A DNA stretch of 56,000 nt from JAHITU01 sp043800905 (GTDB lineage Bacteria > Patescibacteriota > Minisyncoccia > Phycocordibacterales > UBA12079): positions 1-56,000 of the forward strand of contig JAZDMO010000002.1 of assembly GCA_043800905.1 (NCBI GenBank), in the 5' to 3' direction. This document shows positions 7,945 through 14,962 of the stretch, piece after piece. The notes under the pieces are model-generated. The model was not told the DNA's origin. It saw nothing but the letters and a program-made list of their open reading frames with translations, and made no database searches. Positions within the stretch are counted from its first letter, which is position 1, and every line of letters begins with the position of its first letter. A program made the position numbers and the translations under genes.

Positions 7945-8003
7945 AAACAATATAGTATTATTTTAATTATTAACAAAGTTTACTATAAGTAAATTTAAAA
8001 AAC

Positions 8004-8471
8004 ATGATTACAAACCACACAGAAGAAAAGAAAGAAGAAATTTCATTAATGAAGCGATTAAGACAGTTTTATTTCGCTCCAAGATGGGAATCTTTACTTT
8101 CAATTTCTTATTTATTCTTATTTTTGTATTTTGCTATTTTTTATATAGATAAGATTTTAATAGCAATACAATTTATTTTTAGAACTTTTACAGTTCCAAC
8201 CGCTTTCTTAACATTATCCCATGCTTTATGGGGAGCTATTTTAGTTGTAGCCCTTGTAATGCCTTTTGTGATTAGTTTAGCGATGATCACTACTCTTCCA
8301 AATATTTGGCAACACAAACCTTGGAAAAAAGATCAAAAAGTATTGATAACAATCTTAGCTCTATTTATTGCGATCTTCTTAATAGCAATTGCTGATGATT
8401 TAATCACAGCCGTAGCTCAAAGAGACATTCTAGATGTATTCTTGAATGCCGGAACAATCATTAGAATATAA
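8004..8471 (+). CDS. Small multipass membrane protein, unknown function
   Basis: 155 aa. A charged N-terminus (about 35 residues, Glu/Lys-rich) is followed by three hydrophobic segments near residues 34-55, 72-98 and 113-130. I recognise no family. It has a consensus promoter just outside the IS element and two terminators downstream, so it is a single-gene unit. Insertion of the IS directly upstream may have changed its expression. Confidence 0.7.
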   Translation: MITNHTEEKKEEISLMKRLRQFYFAPRWESLLSISYLFLFLYFAIFYIDKILIAIQFIFRTFTVPTAFLTLSHALWGAILVVALVMPFVISLAMITTLPNIWQHKPWKKDQKVLITILALFIAIFLIAIADDLITAVAQRDILDVFLNAGTIIRI

Positions 8472-8491
8472 ATTCTAAAAATTAAAAAGTT

Positions 8492-8526
8492 AAAAAAGGC
8501 GACCGCTCCGCGGTCGCCTTTTTTTA
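8492..8526 (+). terminator. Terminator of the 155-aa gene
   Basis: AAAAAAGGCGACCGC-tcc-GCGGTCGCCTTTTTTT, a 15-bp symmetrical stem with a T-run. Related GGCGACC stems recur at 16388. Confidence 0.85.
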
Positions 8527-8531
8527 TGCTT

Positions 8532-8560
8532 CACGGGGGGTCCGACCCCCCGTGTTTTTT
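8532..8560 (+). terminator. Second terminator-like hairpin
   Basis: CACGGGGGG-tccga-CCCCCCGTG followed by TTTTTTT. A related CACGGGGTGTCTGAC-type hairpin occurs at 15717-15742. Confidence 0.7.
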
Positions 8561-8578
8561 TCCACACCAAACAATTTA

Positions 8579-8615
8579 AAATCCGGCTAAAAGATTTCTC
8601 TTTTAGCCGGATTGT
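8579..8615 (-). terminator. Terminator of the ABC exporter gene
   Basis: AATCCGGCTAAAAGA / TCTTTTAGCCGGATT stem, 15 bp, just after the stop at 8630 on the minus strand. Confidence 0.75.
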
Positions 8616-8629
8616 TTAAAGAACAATTT

Positions 8630-10471
8630 CTAGCAAAAAACAATACCTTGGTCTTTTGCTAGTGACGCAAATTCAGGTGAAATTTTCGCTAGTTCTTCAA
8701 ATGAACTAGCTTCAGCCATAATCTTGGCTCCTTCACCATTTCCATCGAGAAAAATAAAACGATCACAAATTCTACGGATGGTATTTAAACGATGAGTGAC
8801 AATAAGAGCCCCACGATCTCCAAGCACCCTCTCTAATCCATGTTGCACCCATTTTTCAGTGGTTGCATCAAGAGAAGAAGTCGCCTCGTCCAAAATCACA
8901 AATCGGGGATTTTTCAAAACTGCCGCTCCAATCATAATTCTTTGAGCCTGACCGCCTGAAAGCTTAATTCCATTTCGACCAACCTTGGTATCCAAACCAT
9001 CAACCATTCGATCCCCAAAATCAATCTGGAGCAATCGAACCATTTCCCAAAGTTTTTCCTCAGGGTATTTTTTTTGATCTTCTTCAGACAAACCATAAAG
9101 AAGATTCTCTCGAATAGTCCCATCAAAAATTTGAGCTGATTGAGGAACATAACCGACTCGATCCAGCCAAGAACCAAGACCAATTTCTTTTAAATCTTTT
9201 CCATCTACCTTAACACTTCCTTTATCTGGGTCAGCATTCCTTAAGGTAATCACCGCCATAGTTGATTTACCTACTCCACTCTCTCCAATTACCCCAACCT
9301 TCTCTCCAGACTTAATGTCTAAAGAAATATCTGCAATAACTGGTTTGTTTCCATTTCCCGAATAAGAATATCCCACCTTATCAAAGGTAATTCGACAAGG
9401 AGAATTTTTATCCAGAATGATAGGGTTCTCAGAATGAGTTAAAGGGTCAGGTAATTCCAAAGCCTCTTTTAGAGACAAAACCGCAGGAGCAGCACTATTT
9501 AAATGCCTTTCAGTATCAGAAATAGTCCAAAGATTAGACATAATCTGACCTGTCCAAGCACTCAAAGGATACAACATACCTAAAGTAAGCTCCCCTTGCC
9601 AAATCCTTAAAATTCCCCAAGCCAAAACAATCATAAGAAAAAGCCGATCGCTGAAGTTTCTCAAACCCGTCATTTTAATAAACCATAACCATAACTTACG
9701 ATCGAGAACAAGAAAGTCTTCAAATCTTTGGCTAAGTTTCTTCAAAGAGGATTCTTCTTTGTTATTTGTTTTAACCCGAACGACTAGATCCAAAAGTTCT
9801 GTTCTGAATCTATTTAAGGCTCTATATTTTTTATCTACAGAAACTCCGGTATCAATCATATTCTTGTTTATAGACAAACTCCAAATAATGTGAATTATCA
9901 ACATTACCGTCACAACGACGCCAGACTTCCAATCAAAAATGAAAATAGCAAAAAAAGAAATTGTTATTTCCAAAAGTGAGTTAATCCCTTGATATTGGAT
10001 AACCCGACACAGAAATTGAATCCTGTGGTAACCTCTTTCCAAATTAGATTTGCTAAGAATGGTATTTTCATCAATATGCAACCCTAGCGATTTCTTCAGA
10101 AAAAGTTCTGTGGTTTTCAAATCTAACTGTCTTGCATTTTCTCCTTCAATCAATTCAAGAAATTTTCTTCGAAAATAGCTTAAAATTAATCCCAAGAAGA
10201 TTAATACTGAAAAAACAGATAAACCCCAAAGAATATAACTCGAATTTCTCTGGTTCAAACCATCAAAAACGTAGGCCCAAACATAGGGGCGAATTATATC
10301 TATAGAAAACATAAAGAAAGTTAAAACAAAAGCGCTTTTTGCGAAACTTTTACCTTTTTCATTGATAAATTCATTCCACACCCAAGAAAGACAATCTCTA
10401 GTCAAACCAAAATTTTTGAAATAATCTTTCAGTGAACCAGAGACTTTTGGATTTATTTCTAATTCCGCCAT
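8630..10471 (-). CDS. ABC exporter, fused permease and ATPase (MsbA/multidrug type)
   Basis: 613 aa. An N-terminal six-helix transmembrane domain (about residues 40-330) is followed by a nucleotide-binding domain. That domain has Walker A GESGVGKST, Q-loop VGYVPQSAQIFDG, signature LSGGQAQRIMIG, Walker B RFVILDEATSSLDA and the H-loop IVTHRL. Such half-transporters dimerise and export lipids, peptides or drugs; the substrate here is not determinable. AAGGAG is found seven to eight bases before the ATG at 10471. Single gene, with its terminator at 8579-8615. Confidence 0.93.
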   Translation of the reverse strand: MAELEINPKVSGSLKDYFKNFGLTRDCLSWVWNEFINEKGKSFAKSAFVLTFFMFSIDIIRPYVWAYVFDGLNQRNSSYILWGLSVFSVLIFLGLILSYFRRKFLELIEGENARQLDLKTTELFLKKSLGLHIDENTILSKSNLERGYHRIQFLCRVIQYQGINSLLEITISFFAIFIFDWKSGVVVTVMLIIHIIWSLSINKNMIDTGVSVDKKYRALNRFRTELLDLVVRVKTNNKEESSLKKLSQRFEDFLVLDRKLWLWFIKMTGLRNFSDRLFLMIVLAWGILRIWQGELTLGMLYPLSAWTGQIMSNLWTISDTERHLNSAAPAVLSLKEALELPDPLTHSENPIILDKNSPCRITFDKVGYSYSGNGNKPVIADISLDIKSGEKVGVIGESGVGKSTMAVITLRNADPDKGSVKVDGKDLKEIGLGSWLDRVGYVPQSAQIFDGTIRENLLYGLSEEDQKKYPEEKLWEMVRLLQIDFGDRMVDGLDTKVGRNGIKLSGGQAQRIMIGAAVLKNPRFVILDEATSSLDATTEKWVQHGLERVLGDRGALIVTHRLNTIRRICDRFIFLDGNGEGAKIMAEASSFEELAKISPEFASLAKDQGIVFC

Positions 10472-10623
10472 TTTCTTCTCCTTTTTTTGTTTTTATTTAA
10501 TTTTCAAGTTTCTTTTCTTTTGTTATTATACAATAACAAATGTATTTTGTAAATAATAGCTTAAACCTCCTTTTTGTCTTGTTTATATATTATTTTTCAT
10601 CTAAATTTTCAAAGAACTTCCAA

Positions 10624-10656
10624 AAAAATACCTCGCTCATTTAGAGCAAGGTATTT
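10624..10656 (-). terminator. Terminator after the 39-aa ORF
   Basis: On the minus strand AAATACCTTGCTC-taaat-GAGCGAGGTATTT is followed by TTTT. It lies 30 nt beyond the small ORF at 10685-10804, which supports that ORF as a transcribed gene. Confidence 0.75.
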
Positions 10657-10684
10657 CAATAACTTAGATATTTTAAATAGAGAT

Positions 10685-10804
10685 TTAAATTAAGTCACTC
10701 ATATACATTGCCCAAATAACACTTAAATTTAGTGTTGTGGTGCCAAAAATACCAGTCCCTACTGGTCTTTTCGCATATGTATTTATTTCGTAACTTGTAT
10801 TCAT
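10685..10804 (-). CDS. Small protein (39 aa), possible membrane peptide
   Basis: A complete ATG-to-TAA frame beginning MNTSYEINTYAKRPVGTGIF and ending in a hydrophobic segment (TTTLNLSVIWAMYM) suited to one membrane pass. It lies between truB and an intrinsic terminator on the same strand, with its stop 30 nt before the stem. No Shine-Dalgarno site is present. Its start lies only 15 nt downstream of the truB stop (10820), so it could be co-transcribed with truB. I do not recognise it. Confidence 0.5.
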   Translation of the reverse strand: MNTSYEINTYAKRPVGTGIFGTTTLNLSVIWAMYMSDLI

Positions 10805-10819
10805 GTCTTTTTTATATCA

Positions 10820-11590
10820 TTATTTATTATTTGTGTCAAATATCTTCGTTCTCTTAATTTTTAAAGCCAAAGCGGGAATCCCTAAAAATTTTCCCAGCTC
10901 CACCGCAATATTTCGCATATAAACTCCACCTGAACATTTCACTCTAATTGTAGACACTAAAAACTGTGTATCACCCTGCCCTTTTAAAATTTTTTCCCAT
11001 CTTTTTAAAATCTCTTCCTGACGAAAATCTCCTTGCACGGCTAAAACTCTTTTCATAATATCCCCTTTCAATTCTCTCCCTTTAATAAAATAATTTTTCA
11101 AAAGTTCATTTTCGTAAATTTTCACATTTTTAGTCGGTAAAATATGATCTTCCAATTCCCCGTCTTTTGCAATTTGAAATAATTGTTTCCCTTTAATCGT
11201 CTTAGAAGAAAAAGAAGGATATTCTTGTTCATGCTCTCCCACCATTTTTTCTAAAAATCTTTTTACCTTTCCTCCATGCCCCGCAATATCATAACTCTTG
11301 GGACCTTCAAGGTCCCAATTTTTTTCCAAAAGGCCGAGGATATCGTAGGTGTCAGTACTAAAACCAAATAAAATATCCATTTCATATTCTTTATCTAAGC
11401 CCAAATAAGCTTCTTTATTTTTACATTCTTCCCCCACCAACACTAAAAGTTCACCTTCAGCCATAGGGTCTAACCTCCCTGCATAGGTCATTTTGACTTC
11501 TGCATATTCAGGATTTTCTTTTCTAAATCTTTCCAAACATTCCAAAGGAGTCTCTGACATTTTTTTATAAAGTTTTAAAATTTTTTTCAT
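10820..11590 (-). CDS. truB: tRNA pseudouridine(55) synthase TruB
   Basis: 256 aa. It converts U55 of tRNA T-loops to pseudouridine. The catalytic motif is YAGRLDPMAEGELLV (Asp nucleophile near residue 41); YPSFSSKTIKGKQLF and VKCSGGVYMRNIAVELG are further family blocks. The usual N-terminal G-x-x-x-x-D-K-P-x-G stretch is reduced to KILKLYKKMSETPLE. Residues KNWDLEGPKS (about 90-99) are encoded by a 21-bp palindrome at 11298-11318 that also occurs in tgt, suggesting an in-frame insertion at a surface position. Confidence 0.9.
   Translation of the reverse strand: MKKILKLYKKMSETPLECLERFRKENPEYAEVKMTYAGRLDPMAEGELLVLVGEECKNKEAYLGLDKEYEMDILFGFSTDTYDILGLLEKNWDLEGPKSYDIAGHGGKVKRFLEKMVGEHEQEYPSFSSKTIKGKQLFQIAKDGELEDHILPTKNVKIYENELLKNYFIKGRELKGDIMKRVLAVQGDFRQEEILKRWEKILKGQGDTQFLVSTIRVKCSGGVYMRNIAVELGKFLGIPALALKIKRTKIFDTNNK
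11298..11318. repeat. 21-bp palindrome inside truB
   Basis: TTGGGACCTTCAAGGTCCCA plus a final A; the arms TTGGGACCTT/AAGGTCCCAA are perfect around one base. A 19-of-21 match lies within tgt at 46156-46176, in another reading frame. This resembles Rickettsia palindromic elements inserted in genes. Confidence 0.6.
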
Positions 11591-11606
11591 AAATTATTTT
11601 TATTTT

Positions 11607-11737
11607 GGATTGCCACGTCGCCTGCCTGCTGGCATAGGCAGGTTCCGCTTCGCTTCACTCCTCGCAAAGACGAAAAGCTAAGCTTTTCGTAACGGTCGCT
11701 TCACGATCGTCTTTGCGAGCGTTAGCGAAGCAATCCA
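11607..11737. repeat. Composite REP-like cluster
   Basis: Starts GGATTGCCACG and ends GCGAAGCAATCCA, with CTCGCAAAGACGAAAAG and CGTCTTTGCGAGCG inside. The nested palindrome AAAGCTAAGCTTTTCG and a CCTGCCTGCTGGCATAGGCA GG-type palindrome lie within. It fills the spacer between the divergent truB and hisS genes. Confidence 0.65.
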
Positions 11738-11792
11738 TTTCACACCTTTCTTCTTGTTAATTATATGTATTTTCGGTAAAATTAGAAACATC

Positions 11793-13073
11793 ATGAAAAA
11801 TGATATTTCAAAAGAAGCATATAAGGGCACGCGGGATTTTTATCCTGAAGATTTAGCTGTGCAAAAATTTATCTTTAATAAGATGCGCAAGACCACTGAA
11901 TCTTTTGGCTATGAAGAATACAACACTCCCACCATTGAACCAACCGAACTCTACCAAGCCAAATCAGGAGAAGAAATCGTCAGTGAACAAACCTATACTT
12001 TTACAGATAGAGGTGAGAGAAATGTCACCCTTAGACCAGAAATGACTCCTTCTGTGGCCCGTTTGGTAGCTCAAAGAAGAAGAGAATTAACTACCCCTTT
12101 ACGCTGGTATTCTATCCAAAACTTCTTTAGATACGAAAGACCACAAAAAGGCCGTTTGCGAGAATTCTGGCAATTGAATGCCGATATTTTTGGCGTAGAA
12201 GGAATTGAAGCTGAAGTGGAAATCATTTCTCTTGGCTATGAAATAATGAAATCTTTGGGAGCAAAAAATGAAGATTTTGTGATTAGAATTAATTATGCTG
12301 GATTATTAAAAGAAATTTATGGAGATGATAAAGAATTAAACTTAAACGAAGAAGAAGGAAGAAAAGTTTTGAGAGTTATGGATTTAAAAAACAAAATAAC
12401 TCCAGAAGAATTTAAAGAAAAACTTATAGAAATTGTTAGCCAAGAAAAAGCTGAACTTTTAATCAAAAAAGAAAACGAAATAATAGAAAATGCAAAAAAC
12501 AATTCTAAATTTCAGAGATGTATTGAATTAGGAAAAAAATTAAATTCAAGAGGAATAAACAACATTGTTTTAGATACTCAATTACTAAGAGGTTTTGATT
12601 ATTACACCGGAATAGTGTTTGAATTTTTTGATACTAATCCAGAAAATAAAAGGGCTTTGTTCGGAGGTGGGCGTTATGACGATTTGCTAGATTTGTTTGG
12701 AGAAGAAAAAATCCCTGCTGTTGGTTTTGGAATGGGAGACGTGACTACTCAGGAATTTTTACAAGCTCGAGGTTTAACTCCAGAATATTCTTCCCCTGCT
12801 GATTTATATTTGTGTGTTTTAAATGAAGAATATTACGACTTTGCTAATGCGTTAGCTTCAGATTTAAGAAAAAAAGGTTTAAATGTGGCCATTGATTTTT
12901 CCGGTAAAAAAATCGGCGATCAAATCACCAAAGCCGACAAGAAAAAAATTCCTTATGTCATTTGTATCGGTGAAGACGAAATCAAAACAAACAAATTCAA
13001 ACTCAAAAATCTCGCTTCAGGAAAAGAAACCGAAGTCACAAAAGAAGAGATCGTCAAAACATTAAAACAATAG
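11793..13073 (+). CDS. hisS: Histidyl-tRNA synthetase
   Basis: 426 aa from the ATG at 11793; the 13 codons upstream look non-coding. Class II synthetase that charges tRNA-His. Motif 1 region TPTIEPTELYQ, motif 2 RWYSIQNFFRYERPQKGRLR followed by EFWQLNADIFG, the HisRS signature LLRGFDYYTGIVFEF, and motif 3 GGGRYDDL...PAVGFGMG. The C-terminal anticodon-binding domain (DLYLCVLNEEYYDFANALAS onward) is complete. Single gene with a terminator at 13095-13146. No Shine-Dalgarno site. Confidence 0.95.
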   Translation: MKNDISKEAYKGTRDFYPEDLAVQKFIFNKMRKTTESFGYEEYNTPTIEPTELYQAKSGEEIVSEQTYTFTDRGERNVTLRPEMTPSVARLVAQRRRELTTPLRWYSIQNFFRYERPQKGRLREFWQLNADIFGVEGIEAEVEIISLGYEIMKSLGAKNEDFVIRINYAGLLKEIYGDDKELNLNEEEGRKVLRVMDLKNKITPEEFKEKLIEIVSQEKAELLIKKENEIIENAKNNSKFQRCIELGKKLNSRGINNIVLDTQLLRGFDYYTGIVFEFFDTNPENKRALFGGGRYDDLLDLFGEEKIPAVGFGMGDVTTQEFLQARGLTPEYSSPADLYLCVLNEEYYDFANALASDLRKKGLNVAIDFSGKKIGDQITKADKKKIPYVICIGEDEIKTNKFKLKNLASGKETEVTKEEIVKTLKQ

Positions 13074-13094
13074 AACATAAAAAAACAAAAACAA

Positions 13095-13146
13095 TTAGTC
13101 CAGCCTGCCTGTCCGATAGGCAGGTTAACTGGACTAATTTTTTATT
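13095..13146 (+). terminator. hisS terminator with a GC palindrome in its loop
   Basis: Outer stem ATTAGTCCAG / CTGGACTAAT followed by TTTTTTATTTT. The loop holds CCTGCCTGTCCGATAGGCAGG with one extra base before the right arm, a variant of the mobile-looking CCTGCCTGCCGGCAGGCAGG palindrome. Confidence 0.75.
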
Positions 13147-13150
13147 TTCT

Positions 13151-13276
13151 GGATTGCCACGAAAGAAAATTTAGTAACCCGGTTACTTTAATTTATAAAT
13201 TTAAATCTTTAGGCAAATCCGTGTTAGTTTTTATTCAGTAACCGGGTTACTAAATTATTCTTTCTCGCAATGACGG
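13151..13276 (+). repeat. 126-bp interspersed repeat, copy B
   Basis: Begins GGATTGCCACGAAAGAAAAT and ends CTCGCAATGACGG. It differs from copy C (15797-15922) at only a few positions. The arms AGTAACCCGGTTACT and AGTAACCGGGTTACT are inverted around an AT-rich centre. Confidence 0.85.
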
Positions 13277-13361
13277 TTGTCAAAGACAACCGTTACGGTC
13301 CGCCCTAGGCGGACCGTCTTTGCGAGCCTGCCTGCCGGCAGGCCTCAGCGAAGCAATCCAG
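13277..13361. repeat. REP-like palindrome cluster after copy B
   Basis: Three short palindromes in a row: GGTTGTC-aaa-GACAACC, CGGTCCGCC-cta-GGCGGACCG and GCCTGCCTGCCGGCAGGC, ending in CAGCGAAGCAATCCAGC. It has no coding potential. Confidence 0.6.
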
Positions 13362-13378
13362 CAAACTTAACATAAAAT

Positions 13379-13401
13379 ACGGCTCAATAGAGCCGTTTTT
13401 T
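13379..13401 (+). terminator. Terminator-like hairpin
   Basis: ACGGCTC-aata-GAGCCGT followed by TTTTT, just upstream of the promoter at 13412. It insulates the next gene from the repeat cluster. Confidence 0.7.
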
Positions 13402-13411
13402 GATGTTTCAC

Positions 13412-13441
13412 TTGACAATATACTTATTTATATTATATAAT
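13412..13441 (+). promoter_or_regulatory. Promoter of the 93-aa gene, with leader hairpin
   Basis: TTGACA, 18-nt spacer, TATAAT. The leader of about 70 nt contains the 8-bp hairpin GGTTAGAA-aagg-TTCTAATC (from 13449) before the AGGAGG ribosome-binding site at 13507. Confidence 0.8.
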
Positions 13442-13517
13442 GTAAATATGGTTAGAAAAGGTTCTAATCATCCCCTATCGCGGGTTTGTGATAAATGTTC
13501 TTTTATAGGAGGTTATC

Positions 13518-13799
13518 ATGGCTATAACAGAAGAGAGAAAAGTCCAACTAACGAGAGAAATGCTCAAAAGGGCACTTGTAAGAAATCAAGAAGTCAAAAT
13601 CGCTTCTGCAAAAGAGTACCGACGAGATGTCGGAAGGTTTGCTAAAGAAGCTGACATTACTCTCCAGGAAGCGTTTGACTTTGTTAATCCAATTGTTCGT
13701 GAAATGTTTGAAGAGATGCTCGACCAATCTGAGTTCTCCGAAGGAAAGAAGCCCGAGGCTAAAAAGTTCTTTACTGAACACGAAGCCTCAAAGATTTAA
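13518..13799 (+). CDS. Small soluble hypothetical protein (93 aa)
   Basis: A charged, helical 93-aa protein (MAITEERKVQLTREMLKRAL at the N-terminus). It has the strongest translation signal in the window: AGGAGG five bases before the ATG. With the consensus promoter, leader hairpin and dedicated terminator this implies high expression. No family is recognised; there is no membrane segment or signal peptide. A separate structured 3' region follows before the terminator. Confidence 0.7.
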   Translation: MAITEERKVQLTREMLKRALVRNQEVKIASAKEYRRDVGRFAKEADITLQEAFDFVNPIVREMFEEMLDQSEFSEGKKPEAKKFFTEHEASKI

Positions 13800-13810
13800 A
13801 TAACAAAAAA

Positions 13811-13922
13811 AGCAACAAGGTTTAGTTTCCTATCAGGAAACTTTGTAAAAGGGTAATTAGACCTCTCCTCACAAAATGAGGACTTGGAAAAGGATAAGAA
13901 CCTCTCCTCTTGCTTGCGTCAC
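13811..13922 (+). ncRNA. Structured 3' region / possible small RNA
   Basis: Between the 93-aa gene and its terminator lie the hairpins GTTTCC-tatca-GGAAAC and CCTCA-caaaa-TGAGG, and two copies of ACCTCTCCTC (13861-13870 and 13900-13909). C/U-rich repeats of this kind can pair with Shine-Dalgarno sequences. No ORF is seen. Confidence 0.35.
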
Positions 13923-13962
13923 ATAGCCCTGATTTTGTATTAAAGTCAGGGCTATCTTTTTT
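13923..13962 (+). terminator. Terminator of the 93-aa transcript
   Basis: ATAGCCCTGA / TCAGGGCTAT stem with a 13-base loop, followed by CTTTTTT. Confidence 0.8.
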
Positions 13963-13984
13963 ACCATTATTGTCTATTTTAAAA

Positions 13985-14066
13985 AAACCGTAGTCCGACT
14001 ACGGTTTTCCTTATTTTATAAAAACTACATAATTCTGACGACCGTCAGAATTATGTAGTTTTTCTT
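13985..14066. terminator. Two tandem hairpins
   Basis: AAAACCGTAG-tccga-CTACGGTTTT (13985-14008) and a 20-bp perfect stem, AAAAACTACATAATTCTGAC with its complement (14020-14063), ending in TTTTT. They could end transcription in either direction. The second stem is unusually long. Confidence 0.55.
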
Positions 14067-14123
14067 TTTTCTTGTGTAAGTTAATGATTTTCGTTAAAAT
14101 AATAAGACTGTTTTAGAAAAACT

Positions 14124-14203
14124 GGATTGCCACGATATTTTCTGAGGAATTTTTTGAAAAAATTTTTTCAAAAAATTCCTCAGAAAATATCTCGCAATGA
14201 CGA
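14124..14203. repeat. REP-like element with a long perfect palindrome
   Basis: GGATTGCCACG and CTCGCAATGACGA flank a perfect palindrome of about 56 nt (arms begin ATATTTTCTGAGGAATTTTT). It lies 20 nt upstream of the exonuclease gene. Confidence 0.75.
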
Positions 14204-14224
14204 CTTTATTCTTAATTCATAATT

Positions 14225-14797
14225 ATGCGAAAAATAACTTTTGATATTGAAACTAAAAATACCTTCGAAGATATTGGGAAAAACAACCCTGCTCTTTTAG
14301 ATTTATCAGTGGTTTGTATTCACGATTCTGAAACTGATAAATATGATTCTTTTTTAGAAAATGATTTAGATAGACTTTGGCCAATAATTGAATCCGCTGA
14401 CTTATTAATTGGATTTAATTCCGACCACTTTGATATTCCCCTTTTAAATAAATATTATCAAGGTGATCTTTCCAAGATTAAAAGTTTAGATATTTTAAAA
14501 GAAATTCATCAATCTTTAGGACATCGAATTAAATTAAACAACATCGCCGAAGCTACTCTAGGAGAAAGAAAAAGCGGACACGGTTTAGAAGCAATTACTT
14601 GGTGGAAAACAGGTGAAATTGATAAGATAGTGAAATATTGTCTAGATGATGTTAGAATTACTAAAGAGATATATGAATATGCTCTCAAAAATAACAAACT
14701 AAAATATAAAAATGGTGAAGAAATAAAAGAAATTTCTCTTAACACCCAGAATTGGGAGGAAAAAGAAAATTCTTTAATGACTAATAGTTTGTTTTAA
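14225..14797 (+). CDS. DEDD-type 3'-5' exonuclease (RNase H-like fold)
   Basis: 190 aa. Exo I is FDIETKN (Asp and Glu, residues 6-12), Exo II is LLIGFNSDHFDIPLL (Asp), and Exo III is YCLDDVRITKEIY, with the Y-x-x-x-D spacing of the DEDDy group. These acidic residues bind two metal ions to cleave single-stranded DNA or RNA from the 3' end. It is a stand-alone domain with no polymerase or helicase fused, similar in layout to YprB-type predicted exonucleases. Its substrate is not known. Confidence 0.8.
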   Translation: MRKITFDIETKNTFEDIGKNNPALLDLSVVCIHDSETDKYDSFLENDLDRLWPIIESADLLIGFNSDHFDIPLLNKYYQGDLSKIKSLDILKEIHQSLGHRIKLNNIAEATLGERKSGHGLEAITWWKTGEIDKIVKYCLDDVRITKEIYEYALKNNKLKYKNGEEIKEISLNTQNWEEKENSLMTNSLF

Positions 14798-14847
14798 CAA
14801 TTAGATTATTTATTAATTATCAACGAACGAATGTTTTAGATTAACAA

Positions 14848-14962
14848 CCCTAGTGAAATATCATTAAAATTTAAAAAAATTTTAATGATTCAAAATCAAA
14901 GATTTTGAATTTCACAGGGTAATATTTTTCTAATTCACTTCGTTCATAAGAAAAATATTATG
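14848..14962 (+). promoter_or_regulatory. Three-hairpin leader element ending on the dsbA-like start codon
   Basis: An outer stem CCCTAGTGAAAT/ATTTCACAGGG encloses two hairpins (TCATTAAAATT/AATTTTAATGA and TTCAAAATC/GATTTTGAA). A 12-bp hairpin TAATATTTTTCT/AGAAAAATATTA follows, and its last base is the A of the ATG at 14960. The same layout and near-identical last hairpin precede tsf (49572-49690). Confidence 0.6.

Noticed and set aside
13400..13645. 81-codon frame starting in the leader of the 93-aa gene
   Set aside because: Overlaps the promoter and the start of the 93-aa gene in another frame; the 93-aa frame has the RBS.
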